Shown here piece after piece: positions 23,857-36,413 of a stretch of DNA of 64,000 nucleotides; position 1 is the stretch's first letter, and each line of letters starts with the position of its first letter. The position numbers and the translations under genes were made by a program. The stretch covers positions 1,004,501-1,068,500 of the forward strand of contig NC_092576.1 in the NCBI RefSeq assembly GCF_037975245.1, in the 5' to 3' direction. This stretch comes from Apostichopus japonicus (lineage: Eukaryota > Echinodermata > Holothuroidea > Aspidochirotida > Stichopodidae). The notes beneath the pieces are model-generated. The model was not told the origin of the DNA, did no database searches, and worked only from the letters and a program-made list of their open reading frames with translations.

Positions 23857-26800
23857 ACTTGTTTCTCCTACCCAATACACATATACCATGACTTGTTATA
23901 TCTTTAAATACTGTACACCATAGGGTTTATCTCAGTGAATAGTTGTCGTTTCCCCCCTCCCATTCCCCCCCTCCCATTCCCACCTCACACTTCCCAAACT
24001 CTCAGCCGATGTAACTGCAAGAAGTCACATCAATATTTGTTCTCTCTCTCTTTCATACAGGTTCTTACATTCCGCCTGCAGGCATCAAGAGCCTCTTACA
24101 CTGATAGTCAGTGATGGAGACATCCAATAATATAGATTTTTCTATAAAAAAAAAAAACAAGTTGTTAACAGAAGGTAAAGGAAGTACATGCTAAGTTTTA
24201 TTTCATAATACTAGTAGTAAACTTTAGAGGTGAGGATGACAGAGAGGTTTATAGGAATGAATACGAACATCCTATCACCATGGTGACCTATCCACCAAGT
24301 TTCTCTTGGTTGGGAAAGGGGTTAAAACTTCAAACATCTCTAGAAACGACTCCATCGATGGCGGGGAAAAACTAAACATGAGATTCAGCGGGCCGCACGC
24401 CGGAACAATTATGACGAGAATGGACGTGACATTGTCTCAGGATGTTGTCACAGATTTATGAATATGTAGCATAGCGATATTGTCCCTGGCCGCAAATGCC
24501 AAACACCGATGATGCAGTTGGCTTACTGTGCAGATAATGGACGATTAAAATATGGATGCCTGCCGATATTTATATGTACGTAGGTGGTAACATCAGGATT
24601 GATAAAGTGTGCAGGAGAGATAGTTTGCATACTAAATGTTGAGGTGTATCCAAGGTCCAATTGGGATATGACACAGGATTTTAAGTGTCGAGATGGTTGA
24701 AGGTTTGATGCAAAATACAACTAGTTTGAGATGAATAAAAAGAAAATCTGATGCTACTGGAAATAGTATGCCAAGGTGGAGTATTTTAAGGGTTAAGATT
24801 GTTGAATGCATTGTTAGGTTATTATGCATATAGTAGTGTTGAGGTCGAGTGAACATTGCAGTTGGGACATGACACAGATGCTAATGTTGAGATGAGTAGA
24901 AAATCTGGCCGGATATAATGTGTGTGCTAATATTGGGCAAAGCTTTTATAAAGTTTTTTTCAATGTCAAACAGATTGTAATGTTGAGATTTTTACTAAGT
25001 GTTGTATGGATATGATGCAATTTTTTTATTCAATTTTTTATTCAGAAATTTCAGAAACAAGTTCCATTTGAAAAGTCTTTCTTCATCAACTGCATACTTT
25101 TTGAGAGCAAAGTTTAATTCATAAAATAATGGACCAAATTTTAAAATGACATAAATTATTCATTTATTTAAATGCGATGTTGTTAATTTTTGCACAATTT
25201 TTATTTTCTTATATAATTTGCTTTTGTAAGAGGCTATCCATAAGAGAGCTGTTTACAGGCTAAGGCTGTAAAATGAATTTTAAGGTACCACCAGAAAAGT
25301 ACCAATGATGAATGTGTATATGAATGTAAGAGACTGAATGTAAACGAATGTAAATATGAATGTAAGAGACTGACTTTGGTCAGCTTGCAGCTTTGATAAG
25401 CCAATGAGGCTTCTTCGCGAGTTCCAGCTTGCAGGAGGATCTAATATACATATATACATGATTATGATATTTAGTATCAGAAAGTAAAAAACAGTTATTG
25501 ATTTTTGCACAAATATATTTATTTTAACTTAAGTTTGGAAACCGAGCCATGATTGTGATTGTCTTTCACTGCAAAAGGACTTTTGTATGAAGAATTATTT
25601 ACCACGTCAACTACTGCAGTACAAACAGTTTAGCTAACTGAGACTTAACAGTGGTTTCAACACACAGAAGTGAAAACAGTGTAAAAAAAGTGAACGATAA
25701 CATGTTAGGCTAAATTGTACGCAAATGTAACCGATGAGTACATTCATGCGCAGTGCTTGATATTTTGTCTTCCTGTTAATACACCGGGTTTAGCTTGTAC
25801 CTATTTCCAATGGTCTTTTAACACACGGTAGTATTTTACAGAGTTATAGCAACTCCTTACTGGTACTTTCTAGTCTGACATAAATTAACCTTACTCCTAC
25901 ACGGTGTCATGAAGTTGCACTCATTGTACTCTGGACGTTTATTTGGAAATTTATATATACTAGTACAAGGTACCACTAATCATGTTATCAAGCCTTTTAC
26001 TGGTAGTCTAGAATGAGGTCAAATGTGATTTTCCAACATGCACGTTGAAATCATGTCTTCTATGCTAATGTGCCTATGATCACATTGATTTTTTTTTAAA
26101 TATTTTTTTCAATATATATATATTTTCCTTTTTCGGTTCTTCATGTTTTAAACAATCCAATTTTGTGAGAAAAACCCATCCTTATGAAACAGATTATGTT
26201 TATCAAACTTTGTCAGCGTTGGAAAGTCACTAGCAGTACAGATGGATGGATGACCATGGCTGGCTACTTTTGTATACTAGTTTTTTTAAATTATATTTTC
26301 CCACAATTCTGTTGCACATACAAAACTACATCATATTTTGCAAGCTGTGTTCATGTCTCAAACTACAGTATTGTATTCATGTTTATGAAGCACTCATGAT
26401 ATAATAATCTCAATTACAAGTTTTCAAATATCTTTAAACTATAGCAGTCTTTATCAAGTTTCATCTATTTGATATCTCTCTTCTACGCTCTTTTATAAAT
26501 TTATTTCTTGTGCTCCCTTTGAGGCAATTGTAGCCAATATTCTATTTCTATAGGATTTCTGGGAAATTAGTATTTTAATCTTATTTTAAATCAATTTCTT
26601 TCAAATTCATACCATCCAATGAGTTTATCCGATATGCCATTGTTTTTAACTAGAGTTAGTGTATGCTTTCACGTCCAAAGAGTTTTACGAAAATCAATTC
26701 TGAAAGTTTTCATGGAAGTTCGAACAATATTTAGTAGCATTGTGATGGGATATAATTCTCTGTTTTCTCTTTTATATAATGAGATCTTTATCTTGTACAT

Positions 26801-27261
26801 TAATTCATGCTTAAAGCGTAAACAAAACATTTGACTTAACCAAAATCTTGCAATTTAGTGCTTGTTTTGGTCTGTCGCCTTTCAACTCAAGAGTAACAAA
26901 ATTTTATTGTAGAAAAAACATAAAATTGTGATGCCAGTTTGAAATAATTCATGTATATAATATGTGCACTGCATTAATTTTTAATAGGCTGATGCTCTCT
27001 GAAAAGTCTACTTTATATATACAGCTATTCTAAACTTTCTTTGCATATTATTTATCTCAATACTTATCACATACAGTATTTGTAATGCCTCATGGCAACT
27101 TTTGTTTTAAGGGGGTTCTTTTGCCAGACATCTCAAATAATGTCTTGAAGTTTCTTAGATTGTTTACAAATGTTATTTATATGAGCGGCAGCAGGTATGA
27201 GGCAAGTTTGCGTTATGATTGGGTCTCCGGGGCACAATATCTGAAGCTGTGCCTAAATGTC
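23857..27261. other. intergenic, no gene seen
   Basis: AT-rich. A C-rich stretch lies at 23951-23980. Around 24500-24900 there are loose internal repeats of the words AATGTTGAGATG and GACACAG. No exon with credible borders was recognised. Confidence 0.5.
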
Positions 27262-27269
27262 AATGACAC

Positions 27270-27533
27270 CAGGCGTGTAGCCAGGAATTTGCCAAGGGAG
27301 GGGCGAAACTGTAGATTCGGCATTGCAAACTATCTTTTTTTTTATTTGGGCTGAAAATGCCTCCCAGATCGCTGGAAATGGCACTTCCCAGGCCTTGTAA
27401 GTTGCATCTTAGCATTTTCTCTTTTGAAAATACTAGCAAGATCATAAAAACATTAAAAAAAAGTAACAAAAATATGCTCAATGGGGGGGGGGGCGGCTGC
27501 CCCCTTCGCCCCCCCCCCTTGGGTACGCGCCTG
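27270..27533. mobile_element. short hAT-like MITE, copy 2
   Basis: Same family as the 23.6-kb copy: termini CAGGCGTGTAGCC and GGTACGCGCCTG, and the internal block CTGGAAATGGCACTTCCCAG. Identical 8-mers AATGACAC flank it at 27262-27269 and 27534-27541. This copy is 264 bases; it has about 60 extra bases near the left end (27286-27349) that copy 1 lacks. Confidence 0.93.
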
Positions 27534-27541
27534 AATGACAC

Positions 27542-28758
27542 AGTGTTCTAGTGATTCCACAGTACATGGTTTGTGATGCTAAACTGCTCTTAGCATCGTG
27601 TAGAAGAATGTTGATCATCAGTTGTATCGCCACACACAATTAGAGAGATTTCATTGAGAGAGTGAAGATTTAACTTGTGACTGGTTTATCTAATAGCTAA
27701 CGACAACTTCCAATAGATGGCGCTATATAGGAATATTACGGTGACGGCTTAGATAATAACAGTGAATATACTACATCATCCCACTTAGTATCAGGTACCA
27801 AGTTCAGAACTGACCAATAAGTTACTGACACAATTAACTGCACAATGATGTAACAGCCCTGCTAGTAACTGAACAATTCCTGACGTTTTACTTATTTTAT
27901 TTTAAATTCCTAACTTGCCAGTATAGTCTTGATATGATGGTCAAGACAGTTTTGAAATCAGAGCCAGAAGTTAACGAATTGTTCTCAATTAAAAATGGAG
28001 AACTGCTGGAAAAGTGGCATAGTACACCATTTAATACTGTTGTGATATCAAGGAAAGTTCAAAGTTCTTCTGTGGGTAGAGGGGAAGTCCTCTTTACACA
28101 AACTTAATTTTGTTGCTCTCAACTTTTAAGGTAGTTAAGGCATTTTTCTTGCCAGTTTTGTTGTGGAGTGATTTCATGTTATTTCTTATAGCATATGTAA
28201 GTGATGCTGCTTGCCTGGAATATTTGTTTAACAAACATGCTTAGAGTAACTTTCATGTTGAGATTTTTCCATCGTTATATCTGTGTAGGCTGTCTTATCT
28301 GATCCACATTGAAGCATGGCAGTGGTATTGGTATTCTGCAGCATTGCTGCACTAGTTCCAGACCTCAGAAATGCAGAGAGAGAAAAAAATTGGTGAACAA
28401 CTCATTTACACATTTTTAATAAAGGTTTAAAGCTTTCTGTAATCTAGTGTTAGTGTAAGTAATAAACTACCATTGTCCCCACCAAATCTATTTAATTTTG
28501 TTTCAATGTAAATCAAATTATTTTTGAAGGTGTCCAACTTTAATCCTCAAAATTACAAAAAAAATGCCACAGAATCACTTTTTCTGTTTCAGATCAAGTT
28601 TAAAGCTAACTTGCAGCATGTAAATAAACTAGAATAAGAAGTGCTTCATGTAAATGTTATAATGTAAAAGAAATTCTAGAAAACTTTATATTTCAATTAA
28701 GTATCAATCGTAATGCATTTACATCAGCTATTCAGTTGGTATGATCAAAATGTTTAAT
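27542..28758. other. intergenic, no gene seen
   Basis: AT-rich sequence without a supported feature. Confidence 0.5.
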
Positions 28759-28916
28759 ATTTATTACTAAAATCAAATGGCAGGCAATTGTTGCTTGATA
28801 TTGAAAAGAAATCCTGGACTGCCTTCAGGTTTCAAACACAAGTTTGTATTTGAAACCTGAAGACAGCCCAGAATTTCTCTTAAAAAAAATTACAGCCGCA
28901 TCTTTTACTTGCCATT
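28759..28916. mobile_element. foldback element (~158 bp)
   Basis: The two halves are inverted copies. CTTCAGGTTTCAAAC and TTTGAAACCTGAAG form the centre, CTGGACTGC pairs with GACAGCCCAG, and outer GGCAGGCAA pairs loosely with TTGCCAT. Near-identical direct repeats, GATCAAAATGTTTAAT (28743-28758) and GATCAAATGTTTAAT (28917-28931), flank it and look like target duplications. Confidence 0.75.
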
Positions 28917-29089
28917 GATCAAATGTTTAATTGCATTTAATACTGAACTCAGTTAATTGTAATTTCGGTTGAAATGTTCAAATTTCCTTTCCCATATAGT
29001 GACATGCAAATATCGATGAATTTACATTTGTCCAGTTTGTTTCAAGATAGCTTATATACTACTGAAGTACTTGATGTGCTCTTTAAAGG

Positions 29090-29300
29090 TCTGGTGTATA
29101 TAGACCCCAACTATAGCACGCAATCATGAAAAGTTTGAGATTACATAATCGACCTGCCTTGGTCTTAATATGACCTCTTTTCACCAATTAGTCTGCAATG
29201 CCTGCCACATATTTTTTTGCTTGTATGAGGGTCTTTGGGTGAACTTAGCATTTCCTTTACCATTATATTAGGTAACATTTGCTACTATTCAACCAGAATC
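29090..29300. repeat. decayed copy of the 22.7/52.5-kb dispersed repeat
   Basis: CCCCAACTATAGCACGCAAT followed by ATGAAAAGTTTGAGATTAC parallels CCCCAAATTATAGCACGCTA and its continuation at 52501. Similarity fades after about 60-100 bases. Confidence 0.5.
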
Positions 29301-30765
29301 CTGCACATTTTGTTCAAGTCAATGTACACTTACCTTTAACTTAAGCTGGTTTCTTCAATATCTTATTTCTCTAAGGACCTCTGCACTGTTCCCCATTTAT
29401 GTTTTGTTTTTCATGCTATGTAGAAGTATTCATAGCATCTTTCCTTTATCATATACCTTTCTTATCCTTACTTTTGCTGTTTTTCACCTTTGTTTCTTAT
29501 CATGTTCAACTGTACAGTACTTCAAGTAATACTTTTCTCTTTACAAGGCAAAGGCTGATATTGGTTGCACTCTCAATTAGTCAAGAGGGACGCTGAAGAA
29601 ACAGGCTTATGGTTGAGGCTTGAAATGAAGCTCATTTAGGCGCTAAATTAAAGCTGGCTAGTGTCTGGTGGGTGCAGGGGGGGGGTGGAGATTAAGAGTC
29701 ACCAAAAGGTTAAAAGTACAAATTCTGAAGAGGACAGGTCCTGGAAAACGGTAATATGGAATTCACAAAGCGTTTCCTGCCTTTAAACTTGTGATGCTGT
29801 CCAAAATTTTACTCTGTGGCAAAACTCTTATGAAATATATATTGTGAGTATATAATATTACTAAATCCGGATATATAATTGAAAATGTCAAAGTTCTAAC
29901 ATCTTTAGAATGGACATTTGGTTCTCTATGTATGTTTTCTCCATTTCTTTAATCCCTTTCGCAATTGTCGCTTGATTCCACTCTTTAATTTATCATCAGT
30001 GTTATTCATGTATTTTCCTCACTGAGCTGAGCTGACATCTGCAATGTCAAAGGTCGAGGGTGCATAATATAACATACGCTATAGATGCATGGCTATTGCG
30101 CATACCCTGATCCCCCCCACCCCCACCCTTTTAATGTTTTAAATGTACAGTGCAACAAAGTCTGTGAATAATGTTTACAGAAACCACTTCCAGAGAGTTT
30201 TCTAATCATGTCTTTTGAAAATGTAGAAATTTTAGATGGAATTTTTTTTTACTAAATACTGGTGAGATAAAGGAAATATATATATCTGCTAAAAATTAAT
30301 AATAAATAAATAAATGGTAAACATTTAATAATCAAATGATCTTGTTTCATTTTCAATTTGTTAAGGTATGTTCTCATGACCGAACAAGTTTGGGATGTGA
30401 TTGGAGTGATTATGTGGGGGGGGGGGGGGGAGGGTGTAACCAAGCTTCCACGGTTGCTCAAATGGGAGAAATCAACAGCATCATTTTTTTTTTAGTTGTC
30501 ACTATATACAGTATACACATAGAACCTTAAAATCCAGCTAACAGGCAACTATATGAGAGCAAGTGCCATTAACCTACAGAGATAGTATAGTACTATTGTA
30601 CAAAGGAACAAAAGCAAACAAAAATTGTACATAACCAATTTCTAAGTTTTGAAACTGTCATTCTCAGATTGTGTGAATAAGTTAATTTAACAGTTAATAT
30701 GTATTTTTGGGAATAAATGCTTACTTTTCTCATTAGTCCTGAAAAGTTTCCAATATTTAAGTACA
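29301..30765. other. intergenic, no gene seen
   Basis: AT-rich with G runs near 29678 and 30417. No supported feature. Confidence 0.5.
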
Positions 30766-30771
30766 AAAGAG

Positions 30772-31048
30772 TAGGGGAGGAAATATCCTGTCACCTGTAT
30801 TGGTAGTAGGGGAGGAAATATCCTGTCACCTGTATTGGTAGTAGGGGAGGAAATATCCTGTCACTTGTATTGGTAGTAGGGGAGGAAATATCCTGTCACC
30901 TGTATTGGTAGTAGGGGAGGAAATATCCTGTCACCTGTATTGGTAGTAGGGGAGGAAATATCCTGTCACCTGTATTGGTAGTAGGGGAGGAAATATCCTG
31001 TCACCTGTATTGGTAGTAGGGGAGGAAATATCCTGTCACCTGTATTGT
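30772..31048. repeat. 35-bp minisatellite, eight units
   Basis: Units start at 30772 and every 35 bases to 31017. The consensus is TAGGGGAGGAAATATCCTGT, then CACCTGTATTGGTAG. The units are almost identical (one CACTTG variant), so the array is young or homogenised. Confidence 0.97.
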
Positions 31049-33500
31049 TCCTTAAGGTTGATTCTATCCAATAAGGTTAGAAACTGTTTATACTGTCAGT
31101 AGGAGTGCTTTGGGGCATGATACTGAAGAACAGTGCAGAGTGGTAAATACTGTGGCATTAGAAAATGGTCCTAACAGGCTGCAAGGACGTAGTAACTTTT
31201 TCATTTAAAAGTGCATAACCAACATATATGGCAAAGAATAGGGAGTTGGGATTTACAGTATGGTGATTAAAAAATATTAACTTCGTCAACAACAAAAAAA
31301 AACATTGGATTCAGAATGTGTGATTTCATAGTAAACTTTTTATTTTAAACCATATTTTTCTTTACCAATTCAAAATGAAAGAAATCCCCTTTTACGACAA
31401 GGATTAGGTCAAACCAGACACCAAAGCAAAAATTGCAACGACAAAAAGACGACGACATTCAAATACAGGATTTCTAGATTCAAACATGAAGAGCATTTGC
31501 AATGCAAGTGTTGAGTGACTTGACATAAAGGGTACAAATTGACTAAGCCACTATTTCTGTAAATAATGTTAAAAGATTTGGAATTATTATTGCCATAGGC
31601 AACTCATCATGTATAGACCCTACCTGATGCACGGACCATAGGAATCTTGATGCTAAAATATTTTAAGGCCAGACGGTTTTATCTTTGGAAGTCTGATCTC
31701 AGAGTTGTAACGAGTTACTTCATTTCAAAGTGGAGTCAAGTTTAACCCTACTCGAGTGTAGTCGTGGACTCCGGTCACTGTGTTACCTTCATTTCACTGG
31801 TAGTCATGATTCGTGACAGCATTGGTGAATATAATTATATTTCTAAATTATACAGAATAATTTCAAGTTAATAGTTTCACCCCAGACTACACTTTAAAGA
31901 AACTTATCCACTTTTTCAATGGTAACCATGACAGCATGGTGACAAATGACATATTGGGCATGAAGAGGACCTTTTAACTTTGCATATAAACCAAAGAAAA
32001 GAACAAAAAAAACAGCACACAACAACAACAAAAGGAAAGAAAAAGAAAACGAGAGGAGAGAATAGTCTGCCAAGCTTTGAACAGACTCAAACTAAGACAA
32101 TGGAAAATATGGGATAACATGACCTTGGCAAAAGCTTAGAGGATGCACAAATCCAAATTAAAGTGCCTTAATATCCTTTATTAATTTGTTGGTGTTTTGG
32201 CCAACACATCCAAGTTAATAAATTGTTTGAAATGAATTAAACAAATTTGTGCACTGTAAAATGTACAGGTCTAAGCAGTGATGGTTGAAAAATTTGAAAC
32301 CTGTTAAACAAGGAGATATGTCATACTTTGAACAAACAAGCAGTAGTTACAGGAAAATAGCCCCTTTAGAAATATTCCAACACATCCTCCTGGGAAGGCC
32401 TACTCCAGAAACCAAATAAATTCCATATGGGGGTGAAGTTTGCTTCCACCTGATTACCGGGGTCCCTTTGGCACCACCATCTTACCTCTCTCCCGAAACC
32501 AAGTGGACTGCTAAGTGTCACAAGGCCATTCATTGACATGACCGACCCGACTAACCTTTCACCCAAAGGGATTTTGGGTTACCTTTATTCCAAAAGCGAT
32601 AACTTTGCCCAAGAATGGAATGATCAGTCATTTATGCACCTGTTTTTTTATGATATAGAAGAGGTTATGAAAATGGTAGAACAATTAACAGTAACACATG
32701 ACATACTGTACCCTTGAAAGTCCCCCTCCTCCCCCCCCCTCTCCCAAAAATAGAGAAAAAAGTAACATTTACACCCCTATCTTTTGAATAATAATTCTGG
32801 TGAGCCACATCTCCCACATCCCCTCCTCCTCCATGTCCCTGTGACCATTTTAACATGGAAGAAAAATAGGCTAGATTTTTACTTGAACGTCTACAAATTG
32901 TGGAAAACGCACAGTGTTTTCACAACTTTTTGTTTTAAATATATTATTTTTTAGAACAATGTTCAGATCCAGCATGTGGAATTGCAAATTTGACAAGTAC
33001 AGTATGTCACTTCCTGTGTACATTATGTATCTCAATTCGATAGTAAAATTCCCACACTTTATGTCTTTGTGCACAGTCACCGAGCAAACAAGTTCAAAAC
33101 GAGCACCTTATATCTACATGCGTACAGTTAATCAGTGGGCCACACAAGCATGAACTTCCCCAAATCCTTATGTTACAAGAGTGTATATTTAGCCACAGAA
33201 ACAAACAATATCTAGCACGGTTTAGACTTCTAAATTAAATATATGATCCAACTATAGTTATTTATGATTAATTAATCATTCATGAAAATCAAATCAAATA
33301 GTGGGTACATTATCAGGGTCCTTTTCAAGGCATATATTACTATTACTGGTTATTGGCATCCTGAATATTTTTATTCTTTCTTTTTAAGAAAAAAATTGTA
33401 CATCCATATTTCCATAACTTTCCGTACGAAAAACGTGTACCAGGTTGGCAGCTCTGCTCAGTACGAGGACATACCTTACCTTGCACTGATTTCTAAAATA
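31049..33500. other. intergenic, no gene seen
   Basis: No credible exon pair was found on either strand. A minus-strand open frame at 32366-32566 has no recognisable motif. Confidence 0.5.
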
Positions 33501-33855
33501 TATTTAAAGGGTGTGAAGACTCTCGCAAAAAGAAACGTCTAATGCCGGTAATTTGACCTAGTTTCGAATGAGGTGTAACAGAAATGTTAAACACCACCAT
33601 CGACCCCAGAAAATACACACGCAGCTTGCTACCGTAGGTAATTAGACACTAGTGTACAGTCAGTACATACAGCACAGTATACAAAGGATACAGCGATGCT
33701 GCGATGGACATCTAAGGTCCAGCTAAAGATAACAAGGTATCAATTTTCATTACTGTCTGCATTTTGTAGCAACACTTGCAAGCAAAACAAAGTTAACTTT
33801 TTCAGATGGCCGCACGCGGTTTGGGGCGAGTCTTCAATGCCTTTAATAGATGGTG
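33478..33855 (-). promoter_or_regulatory. inverted copy of the transporter's upstream block, with a donor-like end
   Basis: On the minus strand this repeats 11868-12221 (see there). Just past the homologous part, the minus strand reads AGTGCAAG followed by GTAAGGTATG, a strong splice-donor sequence. This could be a first exon of a minus-strand transcript; no downstream coding exon was identified, so a transcribed gene is not shown. Confidence 0.35.
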
Positions 33856-33859
33856 GAGT

Positions 33860-34705
33860 ACCAATATGAGTAAAAATCCACATATCTGAATATATGTGTT
33901 TGGTTTGTATTCTGACAGAACTAGAACAAAAGAATTCCAGGTCCTCAGGTGTGATTTCCAAAGAATCGTCACGTCCTAGCAAGAATTATATTGTGAGGTG
34001 TATTATGTGGGTTTGAACAATGGAAAAAACAATGGGTCCTCAGTCAATGTAAAACACACCGGTGTGTGAACAGGCAAGTATGCTAGAATACTAGTACACT
34101 TTACTTCAAGTCCGGTGTGTAGCTCTCGCAGAAAAAAATTTATCAAAACCAAATCACCAAAATGAATAAAGAAGAGGAAACTACCAAGAAAAGGGACAGG
34201 AATAGCTATTAATGCTTGTAGAGCTCTCCAAAAACATACCTTGAATTCATGATACTGCTTCAGGGTAAATAGGTATGAACTTGGTCAACATATGGGATTA
34301 AACTGATGCAAATGAAGATTACTTTGAGATAATGTAACATACGTAACTGTTGAAGGAAACCCCTAAGTGAATACCACAGTCCTGATAATTTGTTAGTTAA
34401 TTTTCTTGGAGAATTGATCCTTCAGAACCGATACCTCCTCATTCCAATCTTGTCGCCCATCAGTATGATGTTGCTAAGAGATAAATTTATACAAATTTAT
34501 ACACACCACTGTATGCTGGGCAATTTCTAAAAACACACATGTACCTGAAATAGACTTTTGTATTCCCTGGCACGTTGGTGTCCTTGAGTTTTTGACACAT
34601 AGATGTTAGATTAATATCAAATCACACACTTTAAATTGCTTATAGGTTAAATCTTCCCAGTCAATTGTGTAGCAAAAAAAAACATATATACTGTTATTAT
34701 CAATA
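33860..34705. other. intergenic, no gene seen
   Basis: No supported feature. Confidence 0.5.
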
Positions 34706-34710
34706 TTTAG

Positions 34711-34933
34711 CTGGAAATACAATCAGGATTAAACAATGCAGGCTGATCCAATTGTAACAAAAACCCTTGGAAGTTCCTTGTAGACCTGTCCTTCTTCCAG
34801 AACATCACAATTCTTTGAAAACATTCTTCAACGGCATCAACTTCATTATCACATCGTTGCAGCTTGATCGCTGAATACCATCTTGAGGTGAACAGAGTAG
34901 ATGCCTGGAACCTGAACCTGCCATTTGATCTGA
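34711..34933 (-). CDS. candidate 3' coding exon on the minus strand, gene unknown
   Basis: On the minus strand a strong acceptor (CCTTTTTCAG) precedes 34933. Two frames are worth noting. One gives 73 residues to a TAA (SNGRFRFQASTL at the start, EVDAVEECFQRIVMFWKK in the middle). Another, which fits the phase of the exon at 47990-48052, gives DQMAGSGSRHLLC and stops after NVFKEL at 34805. The protein-like composition and acceptor are the only support; I do not recognise it. Confidence 0.3.
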
Positions 34934-34944
34934 AAAAGGAAAAA

Positions 34945-36190
34945 AAACATAATATTGTTTTTTTGGTCCATGTACTGTACTCTGCATCCTATATATGTAC
35001 AGTATGTATAGTTGCTTTAATGAGTGGATAGATGGTTCCAGACCAGGCCGGCTAAGGTATAGTGGGTTTTTCATGCCTGCAGGTGAAATACGCAGTTTTA
35101 CCGTCAGCAACGCTGAGGTCCAAATGGTAAATGCATCCAAATGAGATGACATGTACAGTAAAGTGGATAGCCACCCAGGCTGGTAAAATGTTAAGTTATA
35201 ATAAAAGCAGTTTTTGCACACAGGGCCCACGTAGTCTCTTATATAAGTGACACTTATTGAGAGCCGTCACAACTGCTACATAAAATCTGAACACTAAGTT
35301 ATTCGCTGTGCAGCACATGTTGCTGCTAGAATGTTATGAAATACAGTAACAGTAACTGTCATGTATTAACCAGTCTTTAAGCTTTGACTCAATTCATCAA
35401 ACAGCAAAGCAAACGAATTGTGATATTGCGCCGAACTTGCTCTACATGTACTCAGTAGGCAACTTTACATGCTGGCACTTTACATGGTCACCATACATAA
35501 ATCAGCAAACTAAGGAAGGGACAGAAGGGGAGTGTTACTTGCATATTAAAAACAAGGTGGAATTTTGAGACCCCTGATATGTAAAATGGTGGCAAGCACA
35601 TGTTATAAATTGGCTTAATAATGTATTATTTTACACTAACTTTGTAACACTTCTTAACAGACTCAGCTACTGTACATAGATGCTGGATTTTTATTAGTAT
35701 GTGTTAGGTGACAGTTTTACGACATCAAGTACGGGTCAAACCTGCCAGTTACAGGTCACTTTGGAGCTCAATGGTGGCAGTGTCTTTGCAATTTTCATGT
35801 TAGCTGTTGCCACAGCCTGCCACCACGAAAAGCATTGCTAGCCTAGTACAGTACAAACAGCATGCCATAAGAAATGTAGAACTAGCACTGACAGGCAACC
35901 AAACAGAAGTGCACTAACATATCGACTGGACTGAACACGATTGGGTAAGCACTGCCTAGGTGAACTAAACGAGTCGGTTAAACTTACAGAGTGGTGCATA
36001 GCCTACGTTGGTTCGAAAATATGGTGACTTATATCGAACGTACTATTATAATATAACTTAGCCTACGTTAGGGTGGGTTGGTACATTGCGTTGTAAGATT
36101 CTGTTGTGATACAACATTACAACAGTTAGAACTCCCTAGTCTACGTACCAGTTATCGGGCAAGTTCAGAAATAATCATTATTCTTTCTCA
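34945..36190. other. intergenic; includes probable NUPR1-like 3' UTR
   Basis: Reading on the minus strand, sequence just below 36192 should be the 3' UTR. AATAAA complements (TTTATT) occur near 35689. No other exon was recognised. Confidence 0.4.
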
Positions 36191-36191
36191 G

Positions 36192-36413
36192 TTAATCTTT
36201 GCTACTTTGCTTTTTAAGTTTTTCTTTTTGTTTCTGTTCAGCGTTGGTTATTTGATCCTCAACTTTGCGGCCTTCTTTGGTTGACTTTTTGTCCTCGAAC
36301 ATATGTTCTTTTTCGTGCAATTCCTTTTTTGATCTTCCTTTACCACTGGCCCCGCCTTTAACTGGTGCATCGTCGTAATTATACTCTTCATATCTGTCCG
36401 CCGAATCTGCCAT
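36192..36413 (-). CDS. NUPR1-like (p8) nuclear protein
   Basis: A single uninterrupted 73-residue frame with A at -3 of the start. The protein is highly charged with no hydrophobic core. It carries the p8 family's ordered marks: an acidic tyrosine stretch (YEEYNYDD, 8-15), a basic GKGRSKKE block (24-31), and GRKVEDQITNAEQK (48-61), followed by a lysine-rich tail. These match the bipartite nuclear signal and conserved core of NUPR1-type proteins (human about 80 residues). Those are intrinsically disordered, stress-induced chromatin-associated regulators. It stands alone, with the transporter 15 kb away on the opposite strand. I infer a functional gene because the frame is intact and the motif order is kept. 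Confidence 0.8.
   Translation of the reverse strand: MADSADRYEEYNYDDAPVKGGASGKGRSKKELHEKEHMFEDKKSTKEGRKVEDQITNAEQKQKEKLKKQSSKD

Noticed and set aside
30772..31048. Regular array considered as CRISPR-like
   Set aside because: Units are contiguous with no unique spacers and the genome is eukaryotic.
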